From Nautilus pompilius (Eukaryota; Mollusca; Cephalopoda; Nautilida; Nautilidae), in NCBI GenBank assembly GCA_018389105.1, contig JACATO010000307.1, positions 1,761,001 through 1,825,000 on the forward strand: a DNA stretch of 64,000 nucleotides. The letters run 5' to 3'. Shown here piece by piece: positions 26,140 through 40,208 of the stretch. The notes beneath the pieces are model-generated. The model ran no database searches. It worked only from the letters and a program-made list of their open reading frames with translations, and was not told the DNA's origin. How positions within the stretch are numbered: the stretch's first letter is position 1; each line of letters starts with the position of its first letter. A program made the translations under genes and the position numbers.

Positions 26140-29100
26140 GTAAGTTCCATTTAAATTTTCACCTTTGTATAATGCTTGACTCACATTTCAATATAACTGC
26201 ATAATGCATGGCTTATGATACATAAACCAACTAAATAAAGCTTTCTCAGTCTTGATTTTTCATATCCAACTAAATAACCTGGCTTCAGAACAAAATAGTG
26301 AGCATATAAACTAAACATTTTGTTATAATTTAGGTACTAATGTTTAGTTTAATTTTTTTCAATTTTTTTGCAAAGCTTTGATATACTTTCTATATTGATC
26401 ATACTTGTCATTACAGACAAAAATATATTCACAAAACAATCATATAAGGCATGGCCAGAATGAATTTAATGTATCAACACCAATAGTTGAAATTTGATAA
26501 TAATATGTGAACACCCCCTAGTTGTGTTGTTATAACATCTAAAGCAGGATTTATGATCGTTTTTTTTTTCTGATCACATGTGCCTGAATAGTGAAGGAAT
26601 ACCAGCAGTGAATGGTGCATTTTAAGATGCCAGACATACATGTTCAGCAAGCATACATCATATTTAAGTTAGAGAAAATAGCCAAAAAAACACATCCAAT
26701 GTTGCAAGCAGCATTTGGAAATATAGCACTATCCCATGCTTCAACATTTGTACGGTTTTCTCAATTTAGATATGGTACAACATCCAATGAAAATGATCCA
26801 CAATCTGAATGGCCAGCAACTTCACACAAGACAGTTTAGTCAGTTTTGTCCACAATGAATTTGTATAAAAAGATAAATGACTATCAGAGAAGTTGCTGAA
26901 GAATTTAACTTAATATTTCCTATGACATATGTCAGTAGATGATTACAGGAGATTTAGGGATATGACATGTCTCTGCCAAGTTTGTTCTTCACACTGATAA
27001 GCAGAAAGAGCATTGTGTCTCTGTGCCAGGATTTCTCAAAGGAAGATTTCAGTTTGGCAAACCTCTCAGGCATTGTCTCTTCTTGCTTTTTTTACCCAGC
27101 CATACTTGTGGGTTTCCTCCAACATCTGAAAATAGAGCTCCAGTAAGAATCTTCCTAATAAAAGTGTCCAGCCTCACGTGGTGCAGAATTGGCAATGTTT
27201 CTTAATGGACAACTACTGCAAAGTTATCTGCCTGGTGTATGTCCTTATACATCTTCAATCACAGCTGGTCACCAATTTACAGAAAGACCATAACAGAGAG
27301 TGGAAAGGATGACCTTTGGTTTATAAAGTTTCAACAAAGAGCAACTAAGACTTTACAAGATACCCTGTCTAATGTGTAATCATTTATTCTTCTATGGTGA
27401 TTCTGCTAAAAGACAGCTGTAGAGTTAATATTGCTGATGCTCAATAAGATTGTGACTAGAGTTGGCTAGAATTGATATGCGAGTGCTGATGTTTTGTAGA
27501 CCAGTCCAATATAAAGTTATCAGTGTCATTCTACCGGAATGTTCTTTTCCCCATCTAGCTACAACATTTGCATTACAGAATAAACTTAGTCTGTCACATT
27601 GCCAAAATATTGAGTTTTCACCTGGAATAGCAGCTCTACCTGTTAAAATGCCTTGTCAGTGAGGACTCACTTGTGACTGAAGTCAGTCAGGTCAGCTGTT
27701 TTTTGGAAACATTGCCATTTCAGGAATCTTCTTCAAGATTGTCTTGATGGGCACAGATCAATGCAGCTACAACATTTAAAAATAAACCTACAATACTAGC
27801 ACCCACTATGGCACCCTTTGCATGTGTAATCAGTATGAGATCTTCCCTGTGTTATTCCACTCTGACTTTGTGGGCAGTCAGTACACCATATGCATTTTTA
27901 TCAGTTCTGTTTTTTTGAGAAAATATATCTTTAAAAAATTGTATATTATAATGATGGTACATATATCTTTAGCATTTCATTTTTTGCTTTTACTTTTTTT
28001 TAATGTGGTATGAATATTAGCATACATAATAACTAATTTAATGTGCCAACTCTTAACTTGCTAACTTCCTGGCTCAGGTTCCAGGTGCTGTTTTCTCTTC
28101 TTTTGTAGAAAACACAGTAACCATAAGAATATTTTTGGTTTTTTTCCCCTTCATTTTCATATTTTTAGCTGAATTTTAAAAAGCTTTTGGTTATAATTAA
28201 AAGAGTAAAGAAAGCAACATAACCTATAATGAACGCATGAGATGATACTTAACTCAAAGTTCAGCATGTTACAGAACAATCTCTTAGAGAATTATCTGTT
28301 TAAACCTACTTCATGGATGAGGATGAAGTCATTTTGATAGTGTTTTCTTTACATTTTCCCCCTTTGGGACAACCTGACAATATAGTGACTGAAGATTTCA
28401 GCATGGCCCCAAGCAGCTTCCTTGGAATCCCAATTATCACATACTTTTTCCCATGTCAGTTCTCAATAAGAGAGGAAGAAATTATTCTGTGCCTTAGACA
28501 TTTGTGTACAAGAATGCACTAACCTACCAGAAGGAGTTTTAATTGTATCAGACATGATCTTATCTGCTTCTTTAGTAATGGGCCTCAAGGTGGTATATTT
28601 GTTTCATAAGCACTCTGTCTGCTGAATTAAAAGTTTGTTATCATTATCAAGTCTCTTGATATGTTTTCCAATTATCTGCTAATCTCTTACCAAAAATCAA
28701 TAAAGAATAGCTGCTTCAGAATATTTATCATATTCTAGCACTGTACAGTGATTATGATAGATATAAAGGACCTTTTAATTTAAACTACAAGCTATTTTGA
28801 ATAAATTGGCAATGCTACAAAATCTGGGCTTTAACAAAATTCTAAAAGTGTCAAACATAACAGGTCATTGTCATATTTAAGTAGTTGGTAAAAGTAAACT
28901 CTGTCTAAACAATAACTGACTTGCAGCTAAAAAAAGATTGTAGTAATCATTTGATAAATGGATATTTTCTTGTAAGTTCTCTGCGACAAAAATGTGCATG
29001 AACTGCTTTAGATTTTAAGAATTTTCAAAAAATTATTTGGTTCTTTTAAAAAGATTCTGACAAAAAATTACTTCATTTTGTTTATCTCTAGAAAACCTGG

Positions 29101-29815
29101 AACAAATTTGACGAAAACTACATTTCCAAGTGCTGAGTTATATATGAAATGCTTAACTTGTTGGCTGTTTTGATAGTAATGTTCAAGATATTGATGGGTG
29201 GCTGGAATTAAAGTCAATTTTCCATTCCAAAACTAGTCATCACTCATAGATTGAAATAGCCGCAAGCATGTTTTAGTATACTGTGTTTTCTGTAGCCATC
29301 TTTCTCAATTTAAAACAAAATTTAATACACACATGATGTTTTCTCCCAAAGTCCATGATGAAATCTACCACATTATATAAATAATGGCCTGTTAAATATA
29401 CAGCCAAAACTCACTTTGAAGAGATGATGCAGTACTGTTGTATGTATTGCATGTCATATCACACCCTACTCTCGGGTACACCATGATGTCAATTATTGAA
29501 TGATTGTAACATGAACAGTCTCAATAAAATCATTGCAGGGAACTTTTTTTTAAAATTTAAATCACAGCCTGTATTTGTATAATTTGTTTATAAATTTTAG
29601 GTTATACGTAAACTATTTTCTTTCTCTATAATGTATCTTAAAATGTGATTGATTTTGTAGTCGTGAAACGATTGCAGATATATGAAGAGAGTGATTGTGT
29701 TACACAGAGTCAAAATATCTATCAATAACACTGGAATAGCATTCTTAACATCGCAAGATTTAAAATTATTTAGTACTATATACACATAATGTTCTTTCCC
29801 ACTTTTTTTTTGCAG
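26140..29815 (+). other. PCBP intron, 3.7 kb
   Basis: Runs from GTAAGT to TTTTTTTTTGCAG. It contains a mariner relic at 26.6-27.45 kb. 27,460-27,900 and 28,300-29,550 are less AT-biased and contain broken open stretches I cannot classify; the minus strand near 27,840-27,720 reads HAKGAIVGASIVGLFLNVVA. I see no host exon. Confidence 0.8.
26590..27450 (+). pseudogene. mariner relic, GVQW-like lineage
   Basis: The N-terminal half of a mariner transposase is easy to read. MLQAAFGNIALSHASTFVRF gives the first helix-turn-helix (MLxxAYGxxALSxxxVFxWxxRF), then DPQSEWPATSHKTV gives the usual D.RSGRPSTSxT linker. LNISYDICQ, MITGDLG and HVSAKFVLH follow, matching LNISYGSxQxILTEDLGMRRVSAKFVPRLL, and then QKEHCVSVP. 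Downstream blocks are weaker; CLMCNHLFFYGDSAKRQL near 27,370 sits where SPDLAPCDFFLFPKLKxxL is expected. In-frame stops occur near 26,840 and 26,900, with further frame changes after 27,030. TIRs were not located, so edges are approximate. It sits inside a host intron in sense orientation. Confidence 0.8.
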
Positions 29816-29888
29816 CTAAACAAGTTACATCAGTTCTCAATTGGACAGACAGTACCTTTAATCCCAGCATCACAGACCGTGTTACCAG
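29816..29888 (+). CDS. Poly(C)-binding protein, LNKLHQ exon
   Basis: A 73-nt exon encoding LNKLHQFSIGQTVPLIPASQ then TVLP plus the first base of a Gly codon. It corresponds to the vertebrate PCBP segment LTKLHQLAMQ...PFPPLGQTTPG. The acceptor is a long T-tract ending TTTTGCAG at 29815. The donor GTACAC at 29889 is weaker than consensus. The exon enters in phase 0 and leaves in phase 1. It follows MPNPE of the previous exon and joins the KH3 exon in frame. The segment is a flexible, hydrophobic/Pro-rich linker with no known catalytic or binding residues. Confidence 0.93.
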
Positions 29889-30499
29889 GTACACAAAATT
29901 TAGATTTCATTAATTTCTACTGATGCTTTTGACAAATGAATTTTTAAAATTTTGTTTGTTTTTTAAATCACTACAGTTACTGCATGTGTTTATTGCAGTT
30001 GAGACTCAAATGTTATTAATAGTACATGAACAATAACAGTAGATTCACATTTTAACCATCTTACGTTATTTATAATCATTTCTTTTCTTTGAACCTGCAA
30101 TAATTACAGTTGCGAAGCTCTAATTAAATTAAAGTTAAGGAAAAAAAAAAATTGGCATTAACTCACTTCAACTTTTGTAAAACAATATTACAGGAACACT
30201 AGACATTTTCCAGAGTTGCTGAATTTTTAAACTTCTATTAAAAATATGATGTTTAATATAATTTCAGCCTAATATCCTTCATAAAACTAGTTACTTTTTT
30301 TTCAAAAGCAGTCATATTAGAATAGACTGCAGCAGATTTTATGGAAATCTTATTCTGTCAATGCCACCAATAAGAACAGAAAGTTTTTGATGTGTTATTT
30401 TGGGAAATAAAGAAGAGGGTTATTGCAGACTTTTTCATCTACCTTATCATTTCCTGTAGCCATCATCATAGTTGGTCTTGATGACTGTTCTTGGTATGC

Positions 30500-30623
30500 A
30501 AATACTGGTGTTGATTTTATTTCCCTCATGGAAGACAATTCAGCAACCAACAAGCTGAGGATTCCAAGATCATCTCATACATTAGAAATATGTCAGTTGC
30601 AAATAAAATTAACACCAGTATTT
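30500..30623. repeat. Imperfect inverted repeat, 23-bp arms
   Basis: Arm 1 at 30500-30522 (AAATACTGGTGTTGATTTTA plus TTT) and the reverse complement of arm 2 at 30601-30623 differ at one position of 23. The loop is 78 bp. Transcribed from the host gene's intron it could fold into a long hairpin. It may be a miniature element or part of a larger repeat; no TA or other flanking duplication was recognised. Confidence 0.7.
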
Positions 30624-33600
30624 ACAACATGCAGGTTAGTACTGTTATTAATAACAAAGTTGTGAGAGAGGACTTAAATAAATGATTTCTTCTCCTATCA
30701 CGCATGTACAAGAAAAAAAATGGCTATCAGGGATATTTACTGTAATCTGGTCTTATTTTTGTTATGTTCTCAAAGCATGCTCATAACCTCACTTCTAAGA
30801 TTTGCAACTCTGTTATATGGAACAGTATAGAAGCCATAACAGCCTGAAGCATTGTTTGAATTTTTTGGTGATGTTGCATGAAAAATTAACTATAATTGTA
30901 GATTCAGCACAACAAAATCACTAAATACTTAGAGATATTATTGAAGCAAGCTTATCAGTTTTTCTTCTAAAAGTAGCTGAAACAATAATTATATTTTGAT
31001 TTTGTTGTATTGATAAAAGAAAATTATGTACTGTACAAGCACATTAAGAACTTTTTTAAGTTACAAACAAAAGAAAACAATTTTCTTTATAAATTAAGCC
31101 ATATTAACTGTGTTTCTTTTAACTACATTTTATAATCACAACTAAATAAATAAATAAATAATTACTTGTAGATAAGATAAAATAATATTGATTATGAACA
31201 CTTTAAGCTTGTGATAGAGGCAAATATGGCAGTTTCTTCATAATTTTTAAATATTAATTCTTGCTTTTCTTTATCACTCAAACAAATTTGCCATGTTTAA
31301 TATTTAAGGTACTAGATAATGTTCTAAAAAGGGGTTATTTTTTAAAACATAAGATCATAAAATGTAGTTGGTTTTACTAGTTACTACAGAGGCAGATAGT
31401 GAAGTAGTTTACAAGCATTATAAAGATTAACAGCATTGAAATAAATCATGTAGCAGATGCCTAAAATTACATAAATATGCTTTGTGTAGGGAAATAGTGT
31501 GTATTGTTATTATTTTCTGTTTCTTAAATGAATTAACACTGGAAGAAGTAAAATGTTGATATCTAAACATATCTTTGGTATATAGAAGTTTACTGATAGC
31601 GTCTGAAAGAGTGACTGTCACTCTGGACTACTGATTTAGAGATGAAACATTGAGAAGCCCAGCCATTAGTTGGTGGTGGTGACAAGTAAATATCCTGCAG
31701 TCACTTAATTGGACCCAATTGAGTTCACTAACCGTATGTGATGGGGTTTAAACATGCACGTCTTCCAACTTTAAGTAAATTACACACTGTGCAGATCAAT
31801 TCCTTCATCACTAACAGAACGGCAAGAAAATGTATTTAGTTGTATGGACAGAAAAGGCAATTACGTGGCTAAAAAGAAGCAATTATGTGGAAAAATAATC
31901 AAATTTTATAGTAGAGAAATGAATGTTGTGCACGTCTTTGGTTTCTGCCCAGGGTTGCTCACATTTTCCTATGTCCCTATTTCCTGCTTCCAGTATGAAA
32001 TCACAATTGAATCAAGACATCAAAATACTGTTTCTTAAAACCATTTTACAGAATTTATTTTTGTACGTTTAACGTTTTTCCTTCCCACCCCCTTGGCATT
32101 GAATCTTTTGAAGGAGTTAATATTTTTTAAATACCTTAAAAGTAATTAAAATATAATTTTGCTAAAAGGTTGAGGGGTTTTGGTAATTTTTTTTAAAGTA
32201 CAAATCACTTTAACTCCTGTTGAAGGTTTTTATCTTAGACTGGAGATGCTTTTATTTTTAAACAATTTTCTTTCAAATTGAAAGAAAACCTACAACCTAA
32301 TGAGCATAGATATGAAATACACTTTTATGTGCAAGTACAGCTTATTCAACATGTTCACATAATTATATTAAGTTTTTAAACTGCAATTTGCCATTTTTTA
32401 TTATTATTTTTATTGGAAGTATGGACATTGCAAATTATTCAATTTTAAAAAATCACAGGTTTACCAGTTTTCTTACCATGGGTTACTAAATTTGTTTGTT
32501 CTGTAAAACTGTTTATAGCTACAAACAAAGCAATATCTTCTTTTGGTATCTTACTGACTTACTAACCAGTATTGATTGAATTTTCTCATGTTGCTACCAT
32601 AACCAGATTTATATATTTACTATGTTTCTAGTCAACCACTGTGTGAATGCAGCAAATTTGATATCCCGGAACTAAATCTTCTGATGATTAAAATGTTTGC
32701 GTGATCTAATTAGAAAATAGAAACAGTTATGAAAATTATAAGAGTTAGTGTTCTCATTGGTTAGAAAGAAATGTGTTTACATGCAACAGAGTAATGTCTC
32801 ATTTGCTGTTTTTCATATCCAAGTCATCAATAGTGCCATGTTTGGTGAAGTTAACCTGGAAAATGAAAACATTTCATATAGTCAGAATGTTCAAACATTT
32901 GTCGGATTTTTAAATAATAAATGTTATTACATAAATATAAAATAAAATGCAAAAAATCTCAATTTTTAAAAAAAAAGAATAATTTGGTTTTTTTTTTAGC
33001 TGAATTCTTTTTAAATTATAATCTACTACTAATTTAAAAGACAGCTTGGTTAAAAAGAGCAAAGAAAAGGCCCACCTTTTTTCTTAAATTTCTTAAACTC
33101 AGAAATATTTTATGCACTGATTTGTTATGTTATTAGCTGAGCCAGTACCTTTTACTTGTGTAGAATGATAACAAATGTTAGAAATCAAATGAACTGTGAT
33201 AAATGATGAGTTTTATCCTGTTTATTAAGGTATTACAGTTTACATGAAATGTATTAATGAACTTCATTGGATTTATTTTTAACAGCTTTAGTAACATTGC
33301 ATTAATTACACAAGAAACCTTTCTTTTCAGTTCTAAGCAGCTAAAAATGTATTTAAGTTTTATAACTGCAGTATAAGTGAATGCAGGGTTCTCATTGTCT
33401 AGTTAAGATTGCAGTAGTTCTCACGTGTGCTCTGTCTCTGTCTCTGGAGAAGCCCTGATTCATTTCTTTTTATACTCTATTTAAACATAAGTCATACACA
33501 AAAATAAAAGTATAGTCATGTTGCTTTATAGTAAAATCTAATCAGTTGTTTTAATCTAGTATGCATACAAATTTAAGCAGCGGTGTTTTCATAACGTTCA

Positions 33601-33889
33601 GTGTAAATCTAATTATGCTGTAGTAGATAATAACATTTTCATATGATTGGCTGTTTAAAATGGCTGAAGCTTACCAAAAAAAAGTTTTTTTTAATTATAT
33701 ATTACTGCTATTAGCAAACTGTATAAACTACTTAAGTTAAAGTTCAAATATTATTAAGTTTTTCATTTTGTATGATATAATTCATTTAATTAAAATCCAA
33801 ATTATTTTACAGTTGTGCTAAGGTAATTAACTATGAATTTTATTAGTAGATAAATAGAAAAAATGAATAAAATTAAAATCTACTTTCTA

Positions 33890-34350
33890 GAGAGAGATGA
33901 TGATTGTTATCCATCATTATTGATGATGACATCCAATATTTTCATCTTCATTAATTTTGGTTTTTCTCTACAATCTAATCTTGGCAAGGTAAGTTCTTCC
34001 ATTATTAGGATGTTTATGTCTGTTTGGCCCAGTGCTTGGTTTTTTCATGATTTCTTTAAAACTCTTGTTTGTCCCTTTGGATGTGATCAACATCAATCTT
34101 TGCTGTACAAACAAGAATCATCCTTCACCACTTCTCTCTGCTGCACAACTTTTTAAGTTGGTCCTTAGACAGTCTTTATGTCTCTTTAATAGACTACCAC
34201 AGAGGGAACATTTGTCAAACTTTAGTTCAGAGTAAAATACCTTAGTGTGTATGTCTGATACCAGACCACCAAAAATGTAATGTATTCTCATTAGCTGTGA
34301 TAAGCTGGCCAAGAGAATATGAAACAGGCAATGTTTAGGAAACCTTTAGT
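33890..34350 (-). pseudogene. LINE ORF2 tail (endonuclease-RT family), fragment
   Basis: Minus-strand sequence reads MRIHYIFGGLVSDIHTKVFY then SELKFDKCSLCGSLLKRHKD then CLRTNLKSCAAE. This corresponds to the well-known 3' part of many invertebrate LINE ORF2 proteins (LRWxGHVxRMxDxRLPKxxFYGEL..GKRsrGGqrKRfKDxLKxxLK). After a frame change, RHKHPNNGRTYLAKIRL fits the terminal finger-like C..CGRxxxSRIGLxSHxR motif. The DNA then ends in a TGATGATGA-rich tail (33,897-33,938, read as TCATCATCA on the element strand), as these elements often do. The reverse-transcriptase core is absent, as expected of 5'-truncated insertions. Confidence 0.72.
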
Positions 34351-36781
34351 TTATGAAGGTGAGCAGTACAATCCTAAATAGTAGAGCTTCCCATTCTCTT
34401 AAGGTTGCCAAATTTTACTGCTGCAGAGAGAGAGAGAGATAATATATAAGTAGATCTTTTTCTTATGTTTACAGGTTATCAGTAATTACTGATGCACTGG
34501 GATGAGTTTGCTGAATGAAATAAATAAAAAAAAATTTTTTTAGGGGTTACCAAAATCATAAGAAAATTCAAAGAGTATGACCTATCACCAAGTAATGAAT
34601 TATCAATTGCAGTGTAGTGATAATAAAAAGAAAAGGACCAAAATGTTCTTTGTTCATTATTATACCATTCATATGATGTTGTTATGGAGTATCCAAATAT
34701 TTTTCATTAAAAACGTTATTTAAATGTTCTTTAAAACTGTAGTTATTTGAAAACTGAGGTACAAGTTGTTGTTGTTTTTTTTTTAATTTAAAAAATAGAA
34801 ACTTTTTTATCAAAAGTAAAAATCTAAAACCAATAAATGTCTGATTGAAAAGATTTTAATTGTAATGCTCTGGAATGCACAAAATTGATTTAATTGAAGT
34901 CTAATCAACACATGGATCATCATCAGATTACAGTAATATCAAAGCTTCTGTTTAGAATATTAACTTCAAATTAGGTTTTGATACTTTGCTATTTTAAATT
35001 CTTATTAGAAATTTTTAAATAACTATTCTAGAAATGTAATTTGCTAAATTAGTAAAATGCTAACCTTGCTTAGCATAGGATTTTAAAATTCATAAATGAT
35101 AACTGTTAAAGAAAAAAAGATCTAATGATTAAAGAATTTTATTTTCAATTTGAACATCTGGTTGATTACATCCTCTTTTTTTTTCTGTTGACAATTCTAA
35201 AAAAAATGCATATTCACAAATGCTGAATTATGCAAAATTGAGTTTTGTATTATTCTATTAGTTTAAGTTAAATTTTCAAACAATGTAAATATTGACAGCA
35301 TAATCTTAATATTTAAACATAAATAATTATAATACAGCGAATTCATCCTTTTTGATTAGTTTTTGGTCAACATTATATTTATTACAGTTAAAAGTGAATT
35401 GAATAATAAGAAAACCTTAAAAATGTAAACTAGTTAGATGAAAAACAATATTCCTTTCATTATTTCATACAAGATGTATAATTGCATGTATGTATGTTTA
35501 CTAACTCATTATTTTCACAGCATGGTAGGTATTTAATATCAACTGTCAGTAACTGAAAAGTCAAGAAATTCAAGATCTAGTCATGTGGTCAAAATTATTA
35601 TTAGAATTGCTTAATATTTTGATACTCACTTTTCTGTTTAATTGTAAAATAATCTAAAAATTTATAACCTATAAATTGGGAAATGTTGTTAAAATCCGAA
35701 ATTCCACATTAATCAATCTACAATGCATAATATTATAATTCTGTTTAATATATATTCCACTACAAAGAATCATTAGTGTAGTCTAAGATCATGGTAAAAT
35801 ATAATTATTTATGCAAATACTAACAGGTGGAAAATGCTTTTGATCAACTTAAAAAGATTAACTTTACCTCCTTCCCTCCATCTTAGTAACTAACCAATTT
35901 TTTTTTTTTTTTTACATTTTTGTTTGTTTATATTAATTTTACAAATTTACATTAGACAAAAAATATCAAAGTATATTCTTATAAATAAAAATTGTTGTTT
36001 TGCTACATTATCTGTTTTGAACAATAAAGATTTTTTTGGAATAGATAAATCTTCTTTTCTTAATTAATGGTATGAAAGACCAAAAATATTGCTACATTGG
36101 TATAACAGAGGTGTTTGCCACTTTTTAAAAAATTAATATAGTGTTTATTTCTCCTTTTAAAGCATAACAAAAATACTAAAATTTTACTACTTTTCAAGTC
36201 GTTCATTCATAATAGTAATTACACAGTGATTATTATTATTTCAAAGATACTACTTTTTAATAAAAATAATGGTATACTTGTTAAATCACCTTTAACATAA
36301 AAAGCAATCTTTTAAAGTTTAAACATTTTTATACACAAAACTGAGTCTTTATTGATGTAAGGAAAGAAAATTGAAAATAGTATTTGTTCTAACTTCCACA
36401 GTTTGTCCAAATTATGAGTTTAACTGTGGTAGTGTATTGAATGATATTGCATGAGGAATACACCTATTTAAAATTTTAAAGAAGCTTAATATTTTTAGCA
36501 AAATTATTTTTCAACCAGTATATAATTTCATAGAATCAATTTTATTAATGTTTTACTTTCTTAGTCTAATATATTGAGATTCATTTTACCATCAAACATA
36601 TTTTTAAAGTATTGTAATTAAATCATCCATTAAGACTACAGAAATACTGATTGCATAGCACTAACTGTAGAAGAATGCCTGTTCATTTGAATATAGTACA
36701 GTAGTATATAATTCTGCTGTTGAATGGCTTCACTCACTCTTGGCTACTTTGCTAATCCTGACTAATTTCTCTTTTACACAG

Positions 36782-36935
36782 GTCCAATCTCTTTTCCAGG
36801 TCTTTCGCCAATGACATTTCCTCGACCCAACAATGCAGCTATTCCAAACAGCCAACAAACACATGAAATGACAATACCCAATGATCTGATTGGGTGTATC
36901 ATAGGAAGGGGTGGGCAGAAAATCAATGAGATTAG
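36782..36935 (+). CDS. Poly(C)-binding protein, KH3 first-half exon
   Basis: A 154-nt exon encoding PISFPGLSPMTFPRPNNAA and then HEMTIPNDLIGCIIGRGGQK INEIR (to the AG of the last Arg codon). MTIPNDLIGCIIGRxGxKINEIR is the hallmark of PCBP KH3. The GxxG RNA-contact loop reads G-R-G-G, where vertebrate PCBPs have GRQG. The acceptor is TTCTCTTTTACACAG at 36781. A second in-frame acceptor, TCTCTTTTCCAG, ends at 36799 and would drop six residues (PISFPG). The donor is GTAGGC at 36936. The exon enters in phase 1 and leaves in phase 2. The preceding Pro/Asn-rich linker resembles the vertebrate TTPGFPGLDAS...THELTIPN region. Confidence 0.96.
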
Positions 36936-38865
<1,930 letters not shown>

Positions 38866-39669
38866 TAAGTACTGACCTTTAATAATTGCATACACTCTTT
38901 TATATAAACATAGTATCCTTAACTAATTTATTAATTCCAACAATTTTGTTTTGTTTGTTTTTCCTGTTATTTACATTTTAATGTTGTTTTTTAAAAAAAA
39001 AAAATCTTAAATCTTTAAAAAATAATTTATTTTGAAATATTACACCATTTCTTACTGTACTTTAGAAAACAAAGTAAAACTATTTTCTTGAGTGAATATA
39101 AAATATTGCTATTGGCAATAGTCCTTATAAATTTTGATAAATATACAATATCTGAGATATATAAAATGTGGATTCCTAAAATCATATTGATAAATTGCAA
39201 GTGAAAGTGTTTGCAGATCATTGAACCAATTTCTGAGAAACAGAATTAGCCAAATATTTTCCATGTTACTGATGATGTCAGCTATTCACAGGAATTTCTT
39301 CAAGATGGTTATCTACATTTGTGTATGCATTCAAACTTGAGTCCAATTTTCAATGAGTTTTCTTAGAAAAGAGAAACTTTATTATACTAAAGATTGTCAT
39401 GAAAACAAATTTAATTTCAAAAGCTTTCTTAAGTGTACCCCAAAACATTCAACATCAAATATCAAATATTAACCACTGAGTAATACCTGTAAAAACAATA
39501 TTTTTTCAAACTGTAGTCAATCCACTTTATATATGAAATCAGTTATGATTAAGATTAAATGCATCAAATTCTTTTGCTTTTATTCTAATTATCTTACAAG
39601 AATTGGTAATGAGCAGTGCTGGCTAGGCATTTTTCTTTTAATTTAAGTTGCTGTCACTTGATGGTCTAG

Positions 39670-40208
39670 ATGTCACTGAAGCTGCTTGGATCAGATTCAT
39701 ATCAGAACTTCGGGGTACCCAGGGAAGAAATTGAATGCTTTGATTCCTTTTTCTAGACTATAGTGACATAAAGCAAATTACATGTAGCATCATCCTCCTG
39801 AAGAACATAGGCATCAAATCTTGTGCTTTGTTGGTAAAATAATAGATGTTTTTAAAATGGCTTGTATCTGGCAGAATTGAACAAACCAATTCTATTTTTC
39901 CACTATTCTAGATTATAGCCCATACACTGACTCTTGTCTTCATACTTGACGCAGCTGAAAAAAATAGGGTTAAAGATCTTCATTAGATCTTCTCTAAAAC
40001 CTAGCTGCAACCTCCAGATGTGAATTTCTAAAACCTGAGCTCAGAGAAATTACATGCTGCCAATACTCGAATGTTCGTGCCATACATCACTTCTTAACAG
40101 ATCTTTTGAAGTATTTTATTCCTATTGGAAAAAAGTGTTCTTACATGCTACATACCCTCTCTACCTAGCCAGGTTGGTGGAGTTTGGCTCAAGCTGTTGT
40201 TGGGCTCA
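39670..40208 (-). pseudogene. mariner-like relic, copy B of a duplicated repeat
   Basis: Same element, orientation and decayed reading blocks as the copy at 23747-24283; most of 39,770-40,175 is about 98% identical by eye. Differences include 5'-TTCGTGCC versus TTCTTGCC and a 2-bp change near 40,133. Beyond about 40,208 the two copies keep only scattered similarity (for example AGCCTTATAGG near 40,312 against AGCCTTACAAG near 24,361), which suggests both are parts of a longer related element of different length. It lies in a different intron from copy A, 15.9 kb downstream. Confidence 0.6.

Larger units (their letters stand above)
29889..36781 (+). other. PCBP intron, 6.9 kb
   Basis: Contains an inverted repeat (30500-30623) and a LINE tail (33,890-34,350). 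30,670-33,850 and 34,400-36,700 are AT-rich with nothing codable seen. A purine run (GAGAGA) lies near 34,424, and 31,640-31,830 is a slightly more complex stretch of unknown origin. Confidence 0.8.

Noticed and set aside
25887-26204. Open frames overlapping the PCBP linker exon in other phases, and extension of the exon upstream to 25,943
   Set aside because: An acceptor-like TTTTTCAG precedes GTTGGCAGAG at 25,942 and the frame stays open, but the translated upstream part does not resemble any PCBP, whereas SPPKG at 26023 is the known exon boundary. The upstream stretch is probably polypyrimidine tract.
28300-29550. Possible hAT-type transposase relic on the minus strand
   Set aside because: A few residues (VVDFIMDFGRKH) vaguely recall the hAT VNFIKxRxLNSR block, but no second motif could be placed convincingly.
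30423-30665. 80-codon open frame
   Set aside because: It spans the inverted repeat and has no splice context or homology; a chance frame.
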